64,000 nt of DNA. Source: UKL13-2 sp043773745. Lineage in GTDB: Bacteria > Pseudomonadota > Gammaproteobacteria > Burkholderiales > Usitatibacteraceae. Below the pieces are notes generated by a model, which made no database searches, was not told where the DNA came from, and saw only the letters and a program-made list of their open reading frames with translations. The position numbers were made by a program, and so were the translations under genes. Of the stretch, positions 56,480 through 64,000 are shown piece after piece. Position 1 is the first letter of the stretch; each line of letters starts with the position of its first letter. The stretch covers positions 12,014-76,013 of the forward strand of contig JAYVEV010000009.1 of assembly GCA_043773745.1 (NCBI GenBank). Direction: 5' to 3'.

Positions 56480-57091
56480 ATGGCTGGATTCACGCTCATT
56501 GAAATAATGGCTGCGATGACGGTGTTTTTTATGGTTATTGGTATTTTGGTATCCGGCGTCGCGCAGGCAATGCGCCTCGCCGAAGTCGGCCAGGCCGAGA
56601 CCAGCTATTCGCGTGATGCTGCGATTCGCCTCAGCTGGTTTCGCGATACGGTCGGCCTAGCCATTATTCCTGCTCCCGAGTTGGGTTCACCGCTCAAGGG
56701 CAGTGCCCGCAAACTGTCCGGTGTGACTTTGCAATCCCTGAATACCGATAGTGCCGGCCCCGGGCCGTTTAGCTGGGGATTGGAGTTCAATGCGCGCACC
56801 AACGAGACTGAATTGCGCTATCAAAATACGTCGATAATCGATCCGTTTGCAGGTGCCGATGCGCAATACACAGCATTTTCATGGGCGGGCAGTAATGGCC
56901 GTTTTCGTTATCTGGATGAAACCGGCAATTGGCGAGATCAGTGGCCCGCAGAGTCATTGGGTGTACACGCCAACGATGTAACACCACCACTCGCTGTTGG
57001 CTTGGAGTATGGCAACGACCTTCGCCTGTTGGTGGTTAATATTCAGAATCGGTCATTGCCGTTACCCAGCTTGCAAGAGTTGCTTAAATGA
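56480..57091 (+). CDS. gspJ: GspJ-like prepilin-type pseudopilin
   Basis: A 203-residue protein from the ATG at 56480; the prepilin peptidase site G|FTLIE comes right after the start, as expected (the open frame to 56318 would put 54 residues in front). A long hydrophobic helix follows, then a beta domain without obvious motifs. Size and place next to gspK fit GspJ. It runs opposite to the other gsp genes and overlaps lptC by 4 bp, so it is read with the LPS-transport operon. Confidence 0.75.
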   Translation: MAGFTLIEIMAAMTVFFMVIGILVSGVAQAMRLAEVGQAETSYSRDAAIRLSWFRDTVGLAIIPAPELGSPLKGSARKLSGVTLQSLNTDSAGPGPFSWGLEFNARTNETELRYQNTSIIDPFAGADAQYTAFSWAGSNGRFRYLDETGNWRDQWPAESLGVHANDVTPPLAVGLEYGNDLRLLVVNIQNRSLPLPSLQELLK

Positions 57092-57705
57092 ATATGCGTT
57101 CATTACCTCTGTTGCCGGTTGCGGTGCTGGTGGCGCTGGTTATTCTCACGTTTTGGCTATCACGGTTTGTACAGCCTGCCAATGGTAACGCAGACGGCAA
57201 ATTACGTCATGATCCCGAATCAATCGTTGATAAATTTGTTGCTAGAAAAATGAGCCCAACGGGAGAAGTACAATACGTGTTGAAAGCAGATCGCATGATG
57301 CACTACCCCGATGACGATTCGTCGTTGATGGAAAATGTGCACTTCACGGCTATTGAGCCGGGCAAGCCCGAACTCACTATTCGTGCGCCTAAGGGTCAGC
57401 TGCTGGAGGGTAGTAATGAAATTAAAATGGAAGGTGGTGTGGTGATGCAATCCAAAGCTGCCACCAAATATCCGCCCATGCAATTGACGACACCAACGCT
57501 GATGGTTTATCCCAAGCAAAATTTGGCGCGATCAACCGTCGGTGTATTGTTTACGACTCCCACGGTTAAGGTTACTGCGGCCACTTTTGAATTGAATAGC
57601 CAATCCCGCCTGATGAATATGACCCAGGTTAAAGGCTCAATGTCGGCAGCTGCGAAACGAGAAAATAACGATAGCGCACAAGTTAATGAAAGGCTTTCTA
57701 AATGA
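57088..57705 (+). CDS. lptC: LPS export protein LptC
   Basis: A 205-residue bitopic membrane protein (helix at about 8-25) with a periplasmic beta-jellyroll: VARKMSPTGEVQYVLKADRMMHYPDDDSS, then FTAIEPGKPELTIRAPKG and GGVVMQS. It receives LPS from LptBFG and passes it to LptA. ATGA overlaps join it to gspJ upstream and lptA downstream. Confidence 0.92.
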   Translation: MNMRSLPLLPVAVLVALVILTFWLSRFVQPANGNADGKLRHDPESIVDKFVARKMSPTGEVQYVLKADRMMHYPDDDSSLMENVHFTAIEPGKPELTIRAPKGQLLEGSNEIKMEGGVVMQSKAATKYPPMQLTTPTLMVYPKQNLARSTVGVLFTTPTVKVTAATFELNSQSRLMNMTQVKGSMSAAAKRENNDSAQVNERLSK

Positions 57706-58265
57706 AAAAAAATCTTAGCGGCATTTGGCTGATGATTACAGTATTGATGCTGTGCATACAGCCCTTGGCCGCCTTGGCAGAAAAAAATGACCGCCTGCAA
57801 AATCTTGAATGGGAGGCTGCCAAACAAGCCAATATCCCCCGACAGGGCGAGATAGAAGGCTTGCTGCTTGAAGGCGGCGTCATCATTACGCAGGGGACCC
57901 TACGCATCAACGCCGACAGGCTTATTCTCAAGCAAGACAAAGACGGAAAAAGATTTGGCGAAGGATTTGGTGCGCCGGTATTTTTTACGCAAAAGCAGGA
58001 AGGTCGCGTTGATTATCTTGAAGCGGTTGGTGAGCGCTTGGAGTTTGATGAGCGTACCAATACCGTCAAATTATTTACCAAAGCAAAACTAAAGCTTGCC
58101 AAGGATGAGCTGGCTGCCGAGTACATTGTGTACAACACATTAACCGAGCGCTATGAAGCGGCGGGTGTGGCACCGGGCAGCAAGTTACCCGAAAACACAG
58201 GGCGCGTAAAAGGTGTGTTGTATCCCAAATTGAAAGAATCGGCAGCACCAGTCAAGCCGAATTAA
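57702..58265 (+). CDS. lptA: LPS transport periplasmic protein LptA
   Basis: A 187-residue protein with a signal peptide ending ALAEK. The OstA/LptA fold is seen in VIITQGTLRINADRLILKQD and VDYLEAVGERLEFDERTNTVKLF, followed by AEYIVYNTLTERYEA. It forms the bridge that carries LPS across the periplasm. It overlaps lptC by 4 bp; lptB starts 17 bases after. Confidence 0.93.
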   Translation: MKKNLSGIWLMITVLMLCIQPLAALAEKNDRLQNLEWEAAKQANIPRQGEIEGLLLEGGVIITQGTLRINADRLILKQDKDGKRFGEGFGAPVFFTQKQEGRVDYLEAVGERLEFDERTNTVKLFTKAKLKLAKDELAAEYIVYNTLTERYEAAGVAPGSKLPENTGRVKGVLYPKLKESAAPVKPN

Positions 58266-58282
58266 CCGCGCCCAATCCAAAC

Positions 58283-59062
58283 ATGAATCAATCTACCGAA
58301 GCCGCGCTGGCCGTGGATGCTGCCAATGTACTCGGCACCAAGAGTGTGTTGCGAGCTGACGGCTTGCGCAAGCAGTACAAAAAACGCGTGGTGGTGAGCG
58401 ATGTGTCGCTGCAAGTGGAAAGCGGGCAGGTTGTAGGTCTGTTGGGGCCCAATGGCGCCGGAAAAACAACCTGCTTTTATATGATTGTGGGTCTGGTCCC
58501 GGTCGACGGCGGCACGATTCATTTGGATGGAAACGAAATATCCCGCATGCCGATTTTTCGGCGCTCCAGGTTGGGCGTCGCCTATCTGCCGCAGGAGGCG
58601 TCGATTTTTCGCAAGCTCACCGTATCTGAAAATATTCGTGCGATTCTGGAATTGCGGGATCTATCTGACGAAGAAATCGATTCGCGCTGCGACGCGTTGA
58701 TGGAAGAGCTGCATATATCGCACCTGCGCGATAACCCCGCGATCAGTCTTTCCGGTGGCGAGCGTCGCCGTGTTGAAATCGCCCGCGCATTGGCGGTAGA
58801 TCCACGTTTTATTTTGCTGGATGAGCCCTTTGCCGGGGTTGATCCGATTGCGGTGATTGATATTCAGGAAATTATTAAGTTCCTGAAAAATCGGGGTATC
58901 GGTGTGTTGATAACCGACCACAACGTTCGCGAAACGCTGGATATTTGCGACCACGCCTACATCATCAATCAAGGCTCGGTGCTGGCCAGCGGCGCGCCCG
59001 ATGAAATTGTCGTCAATGAAACGGTTCGCAAAGTTTATCTGGGGGAAAATTTCCGCCTATAG
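58283..59062 (+). CDS. lptB: LPS export ABC transporter ATPase LptB
   Basis: A 259-residue ATPase that powers LPS extraction from the inner membrane. It has Walker A LLGPNGAGKTTCFYM, the Q-loop YLPQEAS, signature LSGGERRRVEIARAL, Walker B FILLDEPFAGVDPIAV and the H-loop TDHNVRETL. The N-terminal 20 residues are an extra low-complexity lead. It is followed after 27 bases by rpoN, a conserved order. Confidence 0.96.
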   Translation: MNQSTEAALAVDAANVLGTKSVLRADGLRKQYKKRVVVSDVSLQVESGQVVGLLGPNGAGKTTCFYMIVGLVPVDGGTIHLDGNEISRMPIFRRSRLGVAYLPQEASIFRKLTVSENIRAILELRDLSDEEIDSRCDALMEELHISHLRDNPAISLSGGERRRVEIARALAVDPRFILLDEPFAGVDPIAVIDIQEIIKFLKNRGIGVLITDHNVRETLDICDHAYIINQGSVLASGAPDEIVVNETVRKVYLGENFRL

Positions 59063-59089
59063 CTGTCGCGAAGGTAGCCATTAAACCCC

Positions 59090-60577
59090 ATGAAGAACTC
59101 CCTTCAACTCAGGCTTTCGCAACATTTGACGTTGACGCCGCAACTTCAGCAGTCAATCAAATTATTGCAGCTATCCACTGTCGAGCTTAACCAGGAATTA
59201 GAGCGATACTTGCTGGAGAACCCGCTGCTGGAACGCGTCGATATGGCGGGCGAGGCGGATGAATCTCCTGCCCTGCCGTTTAATGGACAAACGGATTTTC
59301 CGGCTTCCGGCCAAACCGAGACAACGCCAGGCAGCCAGAGCAACACAGCGGATTCGGCCGATTCACGTCACGACGACGCTGGCTTTAACGGGGATGACGG
59401 CGGGGCCAATTACTCATCCGGAACCCGTGCCAACAGCAGCAATAGCGAGGGTGACGATGATGACAATGGCTTCGGGCAAATAGCCGCTGCCGAACCCACC
59501 TTGCAAGAACATCTGACGGGGCAGCTGGCGCTGATGTCGCTTTCCGAGATTGACCGTAGGCTGGTGTTGCTACTGATTGCACATCTTGATGACGACGGCT
59601 ATCTCACCTATGAGCTCAGTGATCTCGTCAGCCTGATTGCTGAACATGTTGAGGAGATTGATGCGGATGATTTGCAAATTGCGCTCCGACATTTGCAAAA
59701 CTTTGAACCGACTGGCGTGGGCGCCCGATCACTCGCCGAATGTCTCAAACTGCAACTGATCGCGCTGCCCGGCAGCGCGCCCTTCCGCGACAAAGCATTG
59801 CAACTGGTTGAGCACCATCTAGATCTATTGGCCGCCCGAGATTTCGTCAAGCTGAAACGGCTGCTGCGAGTTTCAGATGAAGAATTAAAGCGCATTCGCG
59901 AACTGATCGTTTCGCTGGAGCCCAAGCCGGGCCGCTGTTTTAGTCAGGACGATATTCGTTATGTCGTGGCGGATGTGCTGGTCAAAAAAGTGCAGGGTAA
60001 ATGGCAGGCAATGTTGAATCAGGAAGCGATGCCACGGTTGCGCGTCAATAAGCTTTACGCGGATTTGCTGCACAAGAGTCGCGATGCCAACGGTAAAAAT
60101 TTAACAGGACAATTGCAGGAAGCGCGCTGGCTTATCAAAAATGTACAGCAGCGTTTTGACACGATTTTGCGCGTTACTCAGGCGATTGTTGAGCGACAAA
60201 AACATTTTTTTGAGCACGGCGAGGTGGCCATGAAGCCGCTGGTGCTGCGTGAAATTGCCGACGAGGTGGGCTTGCATGAATCCACCATTTCACGAGTGAC
60301 TACACAAAAGTACATGCTCACCCCAAGGGGAATTTACGAGCTGAAATATTTTTTTGGCTCGTCGGTTTCCACCGATACCGGTGGAGCATGTTCGGCGACT
60401 GCCATTCGTGCACTAATCAAGCAATTAGTTCAAAGTGAAGACCAAAAAAAACCGCTGTCAGACAACCGTATTTCCGATATTCTAAGTCAACAGGGTATTT
60501 TGGTTGCGCGACGCACGGTAGCAAAATATCGCGAAGGCCTGCATATACAACCCGCGAACCTTCGCAAGTCGATTTAG
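59090..60577 (+). CDS. rpoN: RNA polymerase sigma-54 factor
   Basis: A 495-residue sigma factor. Region I is Gln/Leu-rich (LRLSQHLTLTPQLQQSIKLLQ), region II is an acidic Asp/Ser/Asn-rich linker (about 70-125), the core-binding domain follows, then the helix-turn-helix (LREIADEVGLHESTISRV) and the RpoN box ARRTVAKYRE near the end. It directs -24/-12 promoters for nitrogen and other regulons. Confidence 0.97.
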   Translation: MKNSLQLRLSQHLTLTPQLQQSIKLLQLSTVELNQELERYLLENPLLERVDMAGEADESPALPFNGQTDFPASGQTETTPGSQSNTADSADSRHDDAGFNGDDGGANYSSGTRANSSNSEGDDDDNGFGQIAAAEPTLQEHLTGQLALMSLSEIDRRLVLLLIAHLDDDGYLTYELSDLVSLIAEHVEEIDADDLQIALRHLQNFEPTGVGARSLAECLKLQLIALPGSAPFRDKALQLVEHHLDLLAARDFVKLKRLLRVSDEELKRIRELIVSLEPKPGRCFSQDDIRYVVADVLVKKVQGKWQAMLNQEAMPRLRVNKLYADLLHKSRDANGKNLTGQLQEARWLIKNVQQRFDTILRVTQAIVERQKHFFEHGEVAMKPLVLREIADEVGLHESTISRVTTQKYMLTPRGIYELKYFFGSSVSTDTGGACSATAIRALIKQLVQSEDQKKPLSDNRISDILSQQGILVARRTVAKYREGLHIQPANLRKSI

Positions 60578-60617
60578 TCTATTAATTTGTTGCAGCAGGC
60601 AGTGAGTGTATCGTTAA

Positions 60618-60651
60618 GGTAGTTGAATGGTAGTTGAGTGGCAGTTGGGAT
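60618..60651 (+). repeat. Three short tandem repeats in the rpoN-hpf spacer
   Basis: GGTAGTTGAAT (60618-60628), GGTAGTTGAGT (60629-60639) and GGCAGTTGGGAT (60640-60651) follow each other directly. The third unit overlaps a sigma-54-like promoter. They could be binding sites or just slipped-strand duplications. Confidence 0.55.
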
Positions 60652-60654
60652 GCA
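60639..60654 (+). promoter_or_regulatory. Candidate sigma-54 promoter of hpf
   Basis: TGGCAG-N5-ATGCA matches the TGGCAC-N5-TTGCW consensus except at two positions, and keeps the key GG and GC exactly 10 bases apart (60640-60641 and 60652-60653). It sits 66 bases before hpf and directly after rpoN itself. It is predicted from sequence only. Confidence 0.45.
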
Positions 60655-60720
60655 GCAGTAAGCTAGATAGCGGTTAGTTGAAAATGAAATAGTCGTTAAT
60701 CCCTGAAAGGAGCGTGGCAA

Positions 60721-61053
60721 ATGAACTTGCACATGACCGGGCATCACTTAGAAATCACGCCGTCAATCCGTGACTATGTATCGTCCAAGATGACTCGCAT
60801 TAACCGTCATTTCGATCATGTGATCGATGTGAACATGATTCTCAGTGTTGAAAAGCTTCGACAGAAGATCGAGGCCAACGTCCACCTCTCCGGCAAAGAT
60901 ATTTTCGCAGAAAGCGAGAACGATGATATGTACGCCGCCATTGATTTGCTGATTGATAAACTAGACCGGCAAATTGTCAAACACAAAGAAAAAATTAAAA
61001 ACAAACACATTGCCGAAGCACCCAAGCGCATTATTTTGGAATCTGCTCCATAA
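60721..61053 (+). CDS. hpf: Ribosome hibernation-promoting factor
   Basis: A 110-residue protein with a strong AAAGGAG site. It has the S30AE fold: MNLHMTGHHLEITPSIRDYVSSKMTRINRHFD, then KIEANVHLSGKDIFAES and DMYAAIDLLIDKLDRQIVKHKEK. The length is that of the short form with a small basic tail. It binds the 30S decoding site and helps dimerise ribosomes in slow growth. A terminator follows at once. Confidence 0.95.
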   Translation: MNLHMTGHHLEITPSIRDYVSSKMTRINRHFDHVIDVNMILSVEKLRQKIEANVHLSGKDIFAESENDDMYAAIDLLIDKLDRQIVKHKEKIKNKHIAEAPKRIILESAP

Positions 61054-61059
61054 CACCGG

Positions 61060-61094
61060 ATGCGGCCTGTCTGCAAACGACAGGCCGCATTTTT
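61060..61094 (+). terminator. Rho-independent terminator after hpf
   Basis: A perfect 12-bp stem (ATGCGGCCTGTC at 61060-61071, GACAGGCCGCAT at 61079-61090) with a 7-base loop and a run of five T. It closes the rpoN-hpf transcript. Confidence 0.92.
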
Positions 61095-61255
61095 GCGGGT
61101 GACTTTGGGGTATCGTTAAAGTCATTACTCAAGTCTTCCCTGTCGCCTAATTCATCGCTCCATAGTGTCGCGCGAATTTATTCTGCAATTGCCCTACAAT
61201 AGCGGCCATTGATTGTCGCAATCCAGACGACAATCCCAGCCCTCACCTGCTTGTC

Positions 61256-61768
61256 ATGACCCTTCTCGCCAAACTTCTGCCAATCTCGCATGTCACCCTC
61301 GATCTTGAGGTGACCAGTAAAAAACGATTGTTTGAGCAGATTGGATTGTTTTTTGAAAACGAAAACCGGCTGGGGCGCGCGCAGGTTTTTGATGCGCTCT
61401 TTGCTCGTGAAAAATTGGGCTCGACCGGTTTAGGTTTTGGTGTGGCCATTCCACACGGCCGTATCAAGGGCCTGCGTGAAACGCTGGCGGTATTTATTCG
61501 TGCCAAAGAGGGCGTACCGTTTGAATCACCCGATGGCGAGCCGGTGCGGCTGGTGTTTGCCATGCTGGTGCCCGAGCATGCCACAGAACAACATTTGAAT
61601 ATGCTGTCCGAATTAGCGCAACTTTTTAGCGATGCCGATCTGCGACAAATACTTTTGATTGAAAACGATTCCGCCCGCGTTCACCAGCTATTGTCTGAAT
61701 GGACGCCCTTCATCAACTACGCAACCGGCGCCTACAATGCCCCAGCTAAGCGTTCAGCAGCTATTTGA
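61256..61768 (+). CDS. ptsN: Nitrogen-PTS EIIA protein
   Basis: A 170-residue EIIA-Ntr. The phosphorylated His67 lies in GFGVAIPHGRIKGL. Other family features are SKKRLFEQIGLFF, FDALFAREKLGSTGLG and LVFAMLVPEHATEQHL. It is a regulator of potassium, nitrogen and stress responses rather than a sugar transporter. It starts a ptsN-hprK-rapZ unit and overlaps hprK by 32 bases. Confidence 0.95.
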   Translation: MTLLAKLLPISHVTLDLEVTSKKRLFEQIGLFFENENRLGRAQVFDALFAREKLGSTGLGFGVAIPHGRIKGLRETLAVFIRAKEGVPFESPDGEPVRLVFAMLVPEHATEQHLNMLSELAQLFSDADLRQILLIENDSARVHQLLSEWTPFINYATGAYNAPAKRSAAI

Positions 61769-62762
61769 AGACCGCCGTGACAAGCTGCAACTAACATGGG
61801 TTAGCGGCCACCAGGGTGCGACGCGCATTCTGCCCAAGGATGCGCTGAATCGTCCCGGCGTTGGTCTGGTCGGGCACTTGAATCTGATTCACCCAATTTT
61901 GATTCAGGCGCTGGGCACCAGTGATATTGATTATTTGAGCGGTCTTGATGCGGAAGCACAGCAGGCCAGCCTGAAGGCATTGTGTACCGGCGAGACGCTC
62001 GCAATATTTTTATGTGATGGTATCGGCGCGCCGGATTATCTCGTCGCCGCCTGCGAACAATACGCCACGCCGTTATTTTTATCGCAAAAGAAAGGCCGGG
62101 TCTTTGTCAATTTATTGCGGCCGTATTTGCAGCGTGAACTATCAGAGGTCACCACTACCCATGGTGTCTTTCTTGATGTACTCGGTTTCGGCGCACTTAT
62201 CACGGGCAATTCGCAAATTGGTAAAAGTGAATTGGCGCTTGAATTGATTTCGCGCGGCGCAGGGCTGGTGGCTGATGATGCGGTGGAATTATTTCAAATT
62301 GGCCCCGAAACCATTCAGGGGCGTTGTCCGCCGCTGCTGCGCGATTTTCTGGAAGTACGCGGTATTGGTGTGCTCAATATCAAAGCCATTTTTGGCGAAA
62401 CAGCGGTACGTCCGCGAAAAACCCTGCGCCTGATTGTCCATCTGGAACGTCCGACTGAGGAATACTTCCGCGGCTTGGACCGCCTGCAAACCAAATCCAG
62501 CACGACGACTATCCTGGGTGTTGAAATCCCGACGGTCACACTGGCGGTGGTGGCGGGTCGGAATCTGGCGGTGCTGGTCGAGGCTGCTGTGCGCCATTAC
62601 ATTCTGCAAACCCGTGGCTACGATTCGACCAAGGATTTTCTGGATCGCCACGAGGCGGCAATGAAAGAACAAGTTGATGAGACGGATGTGGCCGCCAGCC
62701 ATAACAACAGCAATGCTGCGCTCGGTGAGACCGGCATATTTCGCGCGCTGGATGTGGACTAA
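61737..62762 (+). CDS. hprK: HPr kinase/phosphorylase
   Basis: About 341 residues from the ATG at 61737 (MPQLSVQQLFEDR); the frame extends to 61659 inside ptsN but lacks family support. The Walker A is GNSQIGKSELALEL near residue 155, the catalytic segment is GLVADDAVELF, and the HprK signature EVRGIGVLNIKAIFG follows. It phosphorylates the Ser of HPr and links carbon status to PTS regulation. Confidence 0.94.
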   Translation: MPQLSVQQLFEDRRDKLQLTWVSGHQGATRILPKDALNRPGVGLVGHLNLIHPILIQALGTSDIDYLSGLDAEAQQASLKALCTGETLAIFLCDGIGAPDYLVAACEQYATPLFLSQKKGRVFVNLLRPYLQRELSEVTTTHGVFLDVLGFGALITGNSQIGKSELALELISRGAGLVADDAVELFQIGPETIQGRCPPLLRDFLEVRGIGVLNIKAIFGETAVRPRKTLRLIVHLERPTEEYFRGLDRLQTKSSTTTILGVEIPTVTLAVVAGRNLAVLVEAAVRHYILQTRGYDSTKDFLDRHEAAMKEQVDETDVAASHNNSNAALGETGIFRALDVD

Positions 62763-62822
62763 TCCGTGGCTAAAACATTGCGCATTCAAGTTTGTGTCGA
62801 TATAGGGTGAGCTAGCCAATTT

Positions 62823-63659
62823 ATGCAACTCGTTTTATTAAGCGGTCTATCCGGCTCTGGCAAAAGCGTCGCGCTAAAGGTGCTTGAGGACGCGGGCTAT
62901 TTCGCGGTTGATAATTTACCGACCACGCTGATTCCCGCGTTGATGGATTCACTCGTGACCAGCGTCAGCAAAATTGCCATCAGTATTGACGCACGCAGCG
63001 GCGATACAGTGGCGACCCTGCCCGCTGTTGTCAGCGACATGGCGGCGCGCGGTGTTGAATGCAGCATCATTTTTTTGGAAGCCAACGACGACGCATTGCT
63101 GCGGCGTTTTTCCGAAACGCGTCGCCCGCACCCGTTGGCGGAGCGCATCACCGGCGGTGTTGCGGCCTGCATTGCTGAAGAACGCAGAATGCTGGGCGAC
63201 ATCGCTGAATTAGGTCATCGTATCGATACTTCAGACGTGAGCCCCAATACATTGCGCGGCTGGATCAAAGATTGGCTAAAACTGGATCGCTCACGGATTG
63301 CGCTCACGTTTCAATCGTTTGGGTTCAAACACGGTATTCCGCTGGATGCTGATTTTGTGTTTGATGCACGATTCCTGCCCAACCCGTTTTACGATCCGCA
63401 ATTGCGCTCCCTCAGCGGTCGCGATGCGCCCGTCAAAGCATTTATGGCGGCTGATCCCAATGTTGAACGCTTCATCAGTGATATTGCCGAGTTTGTACTG
63501 CGCTGGCTGCCGTCATTCGCGCGCGACAACCGGGCCGGACTCATGATTGCAGTGGGGTGCACCGGCGGACAGCATCGCTCGGTTCACATCATAGAAGAGC
63601 TTGCGCAGAAATTTAGTGTCGGTCGGCAGGTGTTGATACGGCATCGCGACATTAATTAA
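62823..63659 (+). CDS. rapZ: RNase adapter protein RapZ (nucleotide-binding)
   Basis: A 278-residue protein. The N-terminal P-loop GLSGSGKS is at residues 8-15, followed by VLEDAGYFAVDNLP, RRPHPLA, FDARFLPNPFYDP, and the C-terminal CTGGQHRSVHIIEEL. RapZ controls GlmZ decay and so GlcN6P supply in enterobacteria; elsewhere the role is less certain. It starts 60 bases after hprK. Confidence 0.96.
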   Translation: MQLVLLSGLSGSGKSVALKVLEDAGYFAVDNLPTTLIPALMDSLVTSVSKIAISIDARSGDTVATLPAVVSDMAARGVECSIIFLEANDDALLRRFSETRRPHPLAERITGGVAACIAEERRMLGDIAELGHRIDTSDVSPNTLRGWIKDWLKLDRSRIALTFQSFGFKHGIPLDADFVFDARFLPNPFYDPQLRSLSGRDAPVKAFMAADPNVERFISDIAEFVLRWLPSFARDNRAGLMIAVGCTGGQHRSVHIIEELAQKFSVGRQVLIRHRDIN

Positions 63660-63742
63660 CCGGCGCTGGAATTTTACGAAAGCCTTTATTTTTGATCAAA
63701 TCGATTATCGCCTCGGTCGCTGATTCCCTGCTCAAGCCCAGT

Positions 63743-64000
63743 ATGCCCGCCCAATTTGAATTGCCCATTTTCCCCCTAGGTTCAGTGTTGTTTCCGGGAG
63801 GTAACATGGCGCTGCGAATTTTTGAAACACGCTATATGGATATGGCGAAAGGGTGTCTGAAAAACGCATTGCCATTTGGTATCGCGCTCATCGCCGAGGG
63901 CAACGAAGTGGGCATTCCAGCGGCGCCGCACGCGATTGGTACCGCCGCAAGAATTGCCGACTGGGACATGCCCGACTTAGGAGTGTTGCGCGTGACCGTC
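63743..64000 (+). CDS. LON-domain (LON N-terminal substrate-binding) protein, 5' part
   Basis: The first 86 residues of a gene cut off by the window end. The sequence LPIFPLGSVLFPGGNMALRIFETRYMDM is the hallmark of the stand-alone LON substrate-binding domain proteins (about 200 residues, no protease domain). The ATG at 63743 places the conserved LPIFPLG near the N-terminus. The function is unknown. Confidence 0.88.
   Translation, partial: MPAQFELPIFPLGSVLFPGGNMALRIFETRYMDMAKGCLKNALPFGIALIAEGNEVGIPAAPHAIGTAARIADWDMPDLGVLRVTV

Noticed and set aside
60618..60651. Tandem units before hpf as a CRISPR-like array
   Set aside because: Only three units of 11-12 bases with no spacers between them.

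Overview
The window reads as chromosome of a Betaproteobacterium of moderate GC content. The evidence is gene content and order: gltB-gltD, hemE-priA, argS-SPOR protein-dsbA, and the block lptC-lptA-lptB-rpoN-hpf-ptsN-hprK-rapZ are all typical of that class. I cannot name the order or family with confidence. No rRNA, tRNA, CRISPR array or complete insertion sequence was seen. Most genes are housekeeping or cell-envelope genes.

Layout. 1-9.1 kb: a cut-off DUF1801 gene, a small membrane protein, a large secreted beta-propeller protein, a WbpL/WbpM-like pair that starts O-antigen or capsule synthesis, and a lipoprotein built of repeated Ig-like modules. 9.1-16 kb: a 0.75-kb gene-poor gap, then both glutamate synthase subunits. 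16-20.5 kb: an unknown secreted protein, a three-gene bufferin operon (metallophore peptide, iron-oxidase maturase, partner protein) and a divergent tandem DEP-domain protein. 20.7-31.2 kb: hemE, a DnaA-box-bearing AT-rich spacer, priA, argS, a SPOR protein, dsbA, and fatty-acid oxidation genes, one of which is only the hydratase half of a bifunctional enzyme. 31.2-40.3 kb: methyltransferases (trmB, rlmI-like), a FecR protein, an outer-membrane barrel, metC-like and beta-hydroxyacid dehydrogenase genes, and an RhlE-type helicase.

40.3-44.6 kb: a 141-bp IS5-like MITE sits on the stop codon of a BaeR-like regulator. The BaeSR-like system is divergent from a Spy-like periplasmic protein and a di-heme c-type oxidoreductase, and the kinase sensor, the Spy-like protein and the oxidoreductase all carry proline-rich exported segments. 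44.6-50.6 kb: a decayed panE, lgt, a vapBC toxin-antitoxin pair with a visible operator, ilvD and a DsbD/ScsB-type reductase. 50.6-57.1 kb: a partial type II secretion cluster (gspK-L-M-N/C-D) with gspJ turned the opposite way. 57-64 kb: LPS transport genes, sigma-54, hibernation factor, nitrogen-PTS and regulatory kinase genes, and the start of a LON-domain gene.

Points most worth checking: the hemE-priA spacer as a DnaA-binding or origin-like site; the proline-rich sensor/Spy/di-heme locus; the bufferin operon with its divergent DEP gene; the MITE; the sigma-54-like promoter in front of hpf; and the split type II secretion cluster. No unmistakably new system is obvious. The proline-rich redox locus and the DEP/bufferin arrangement are the best candidates.
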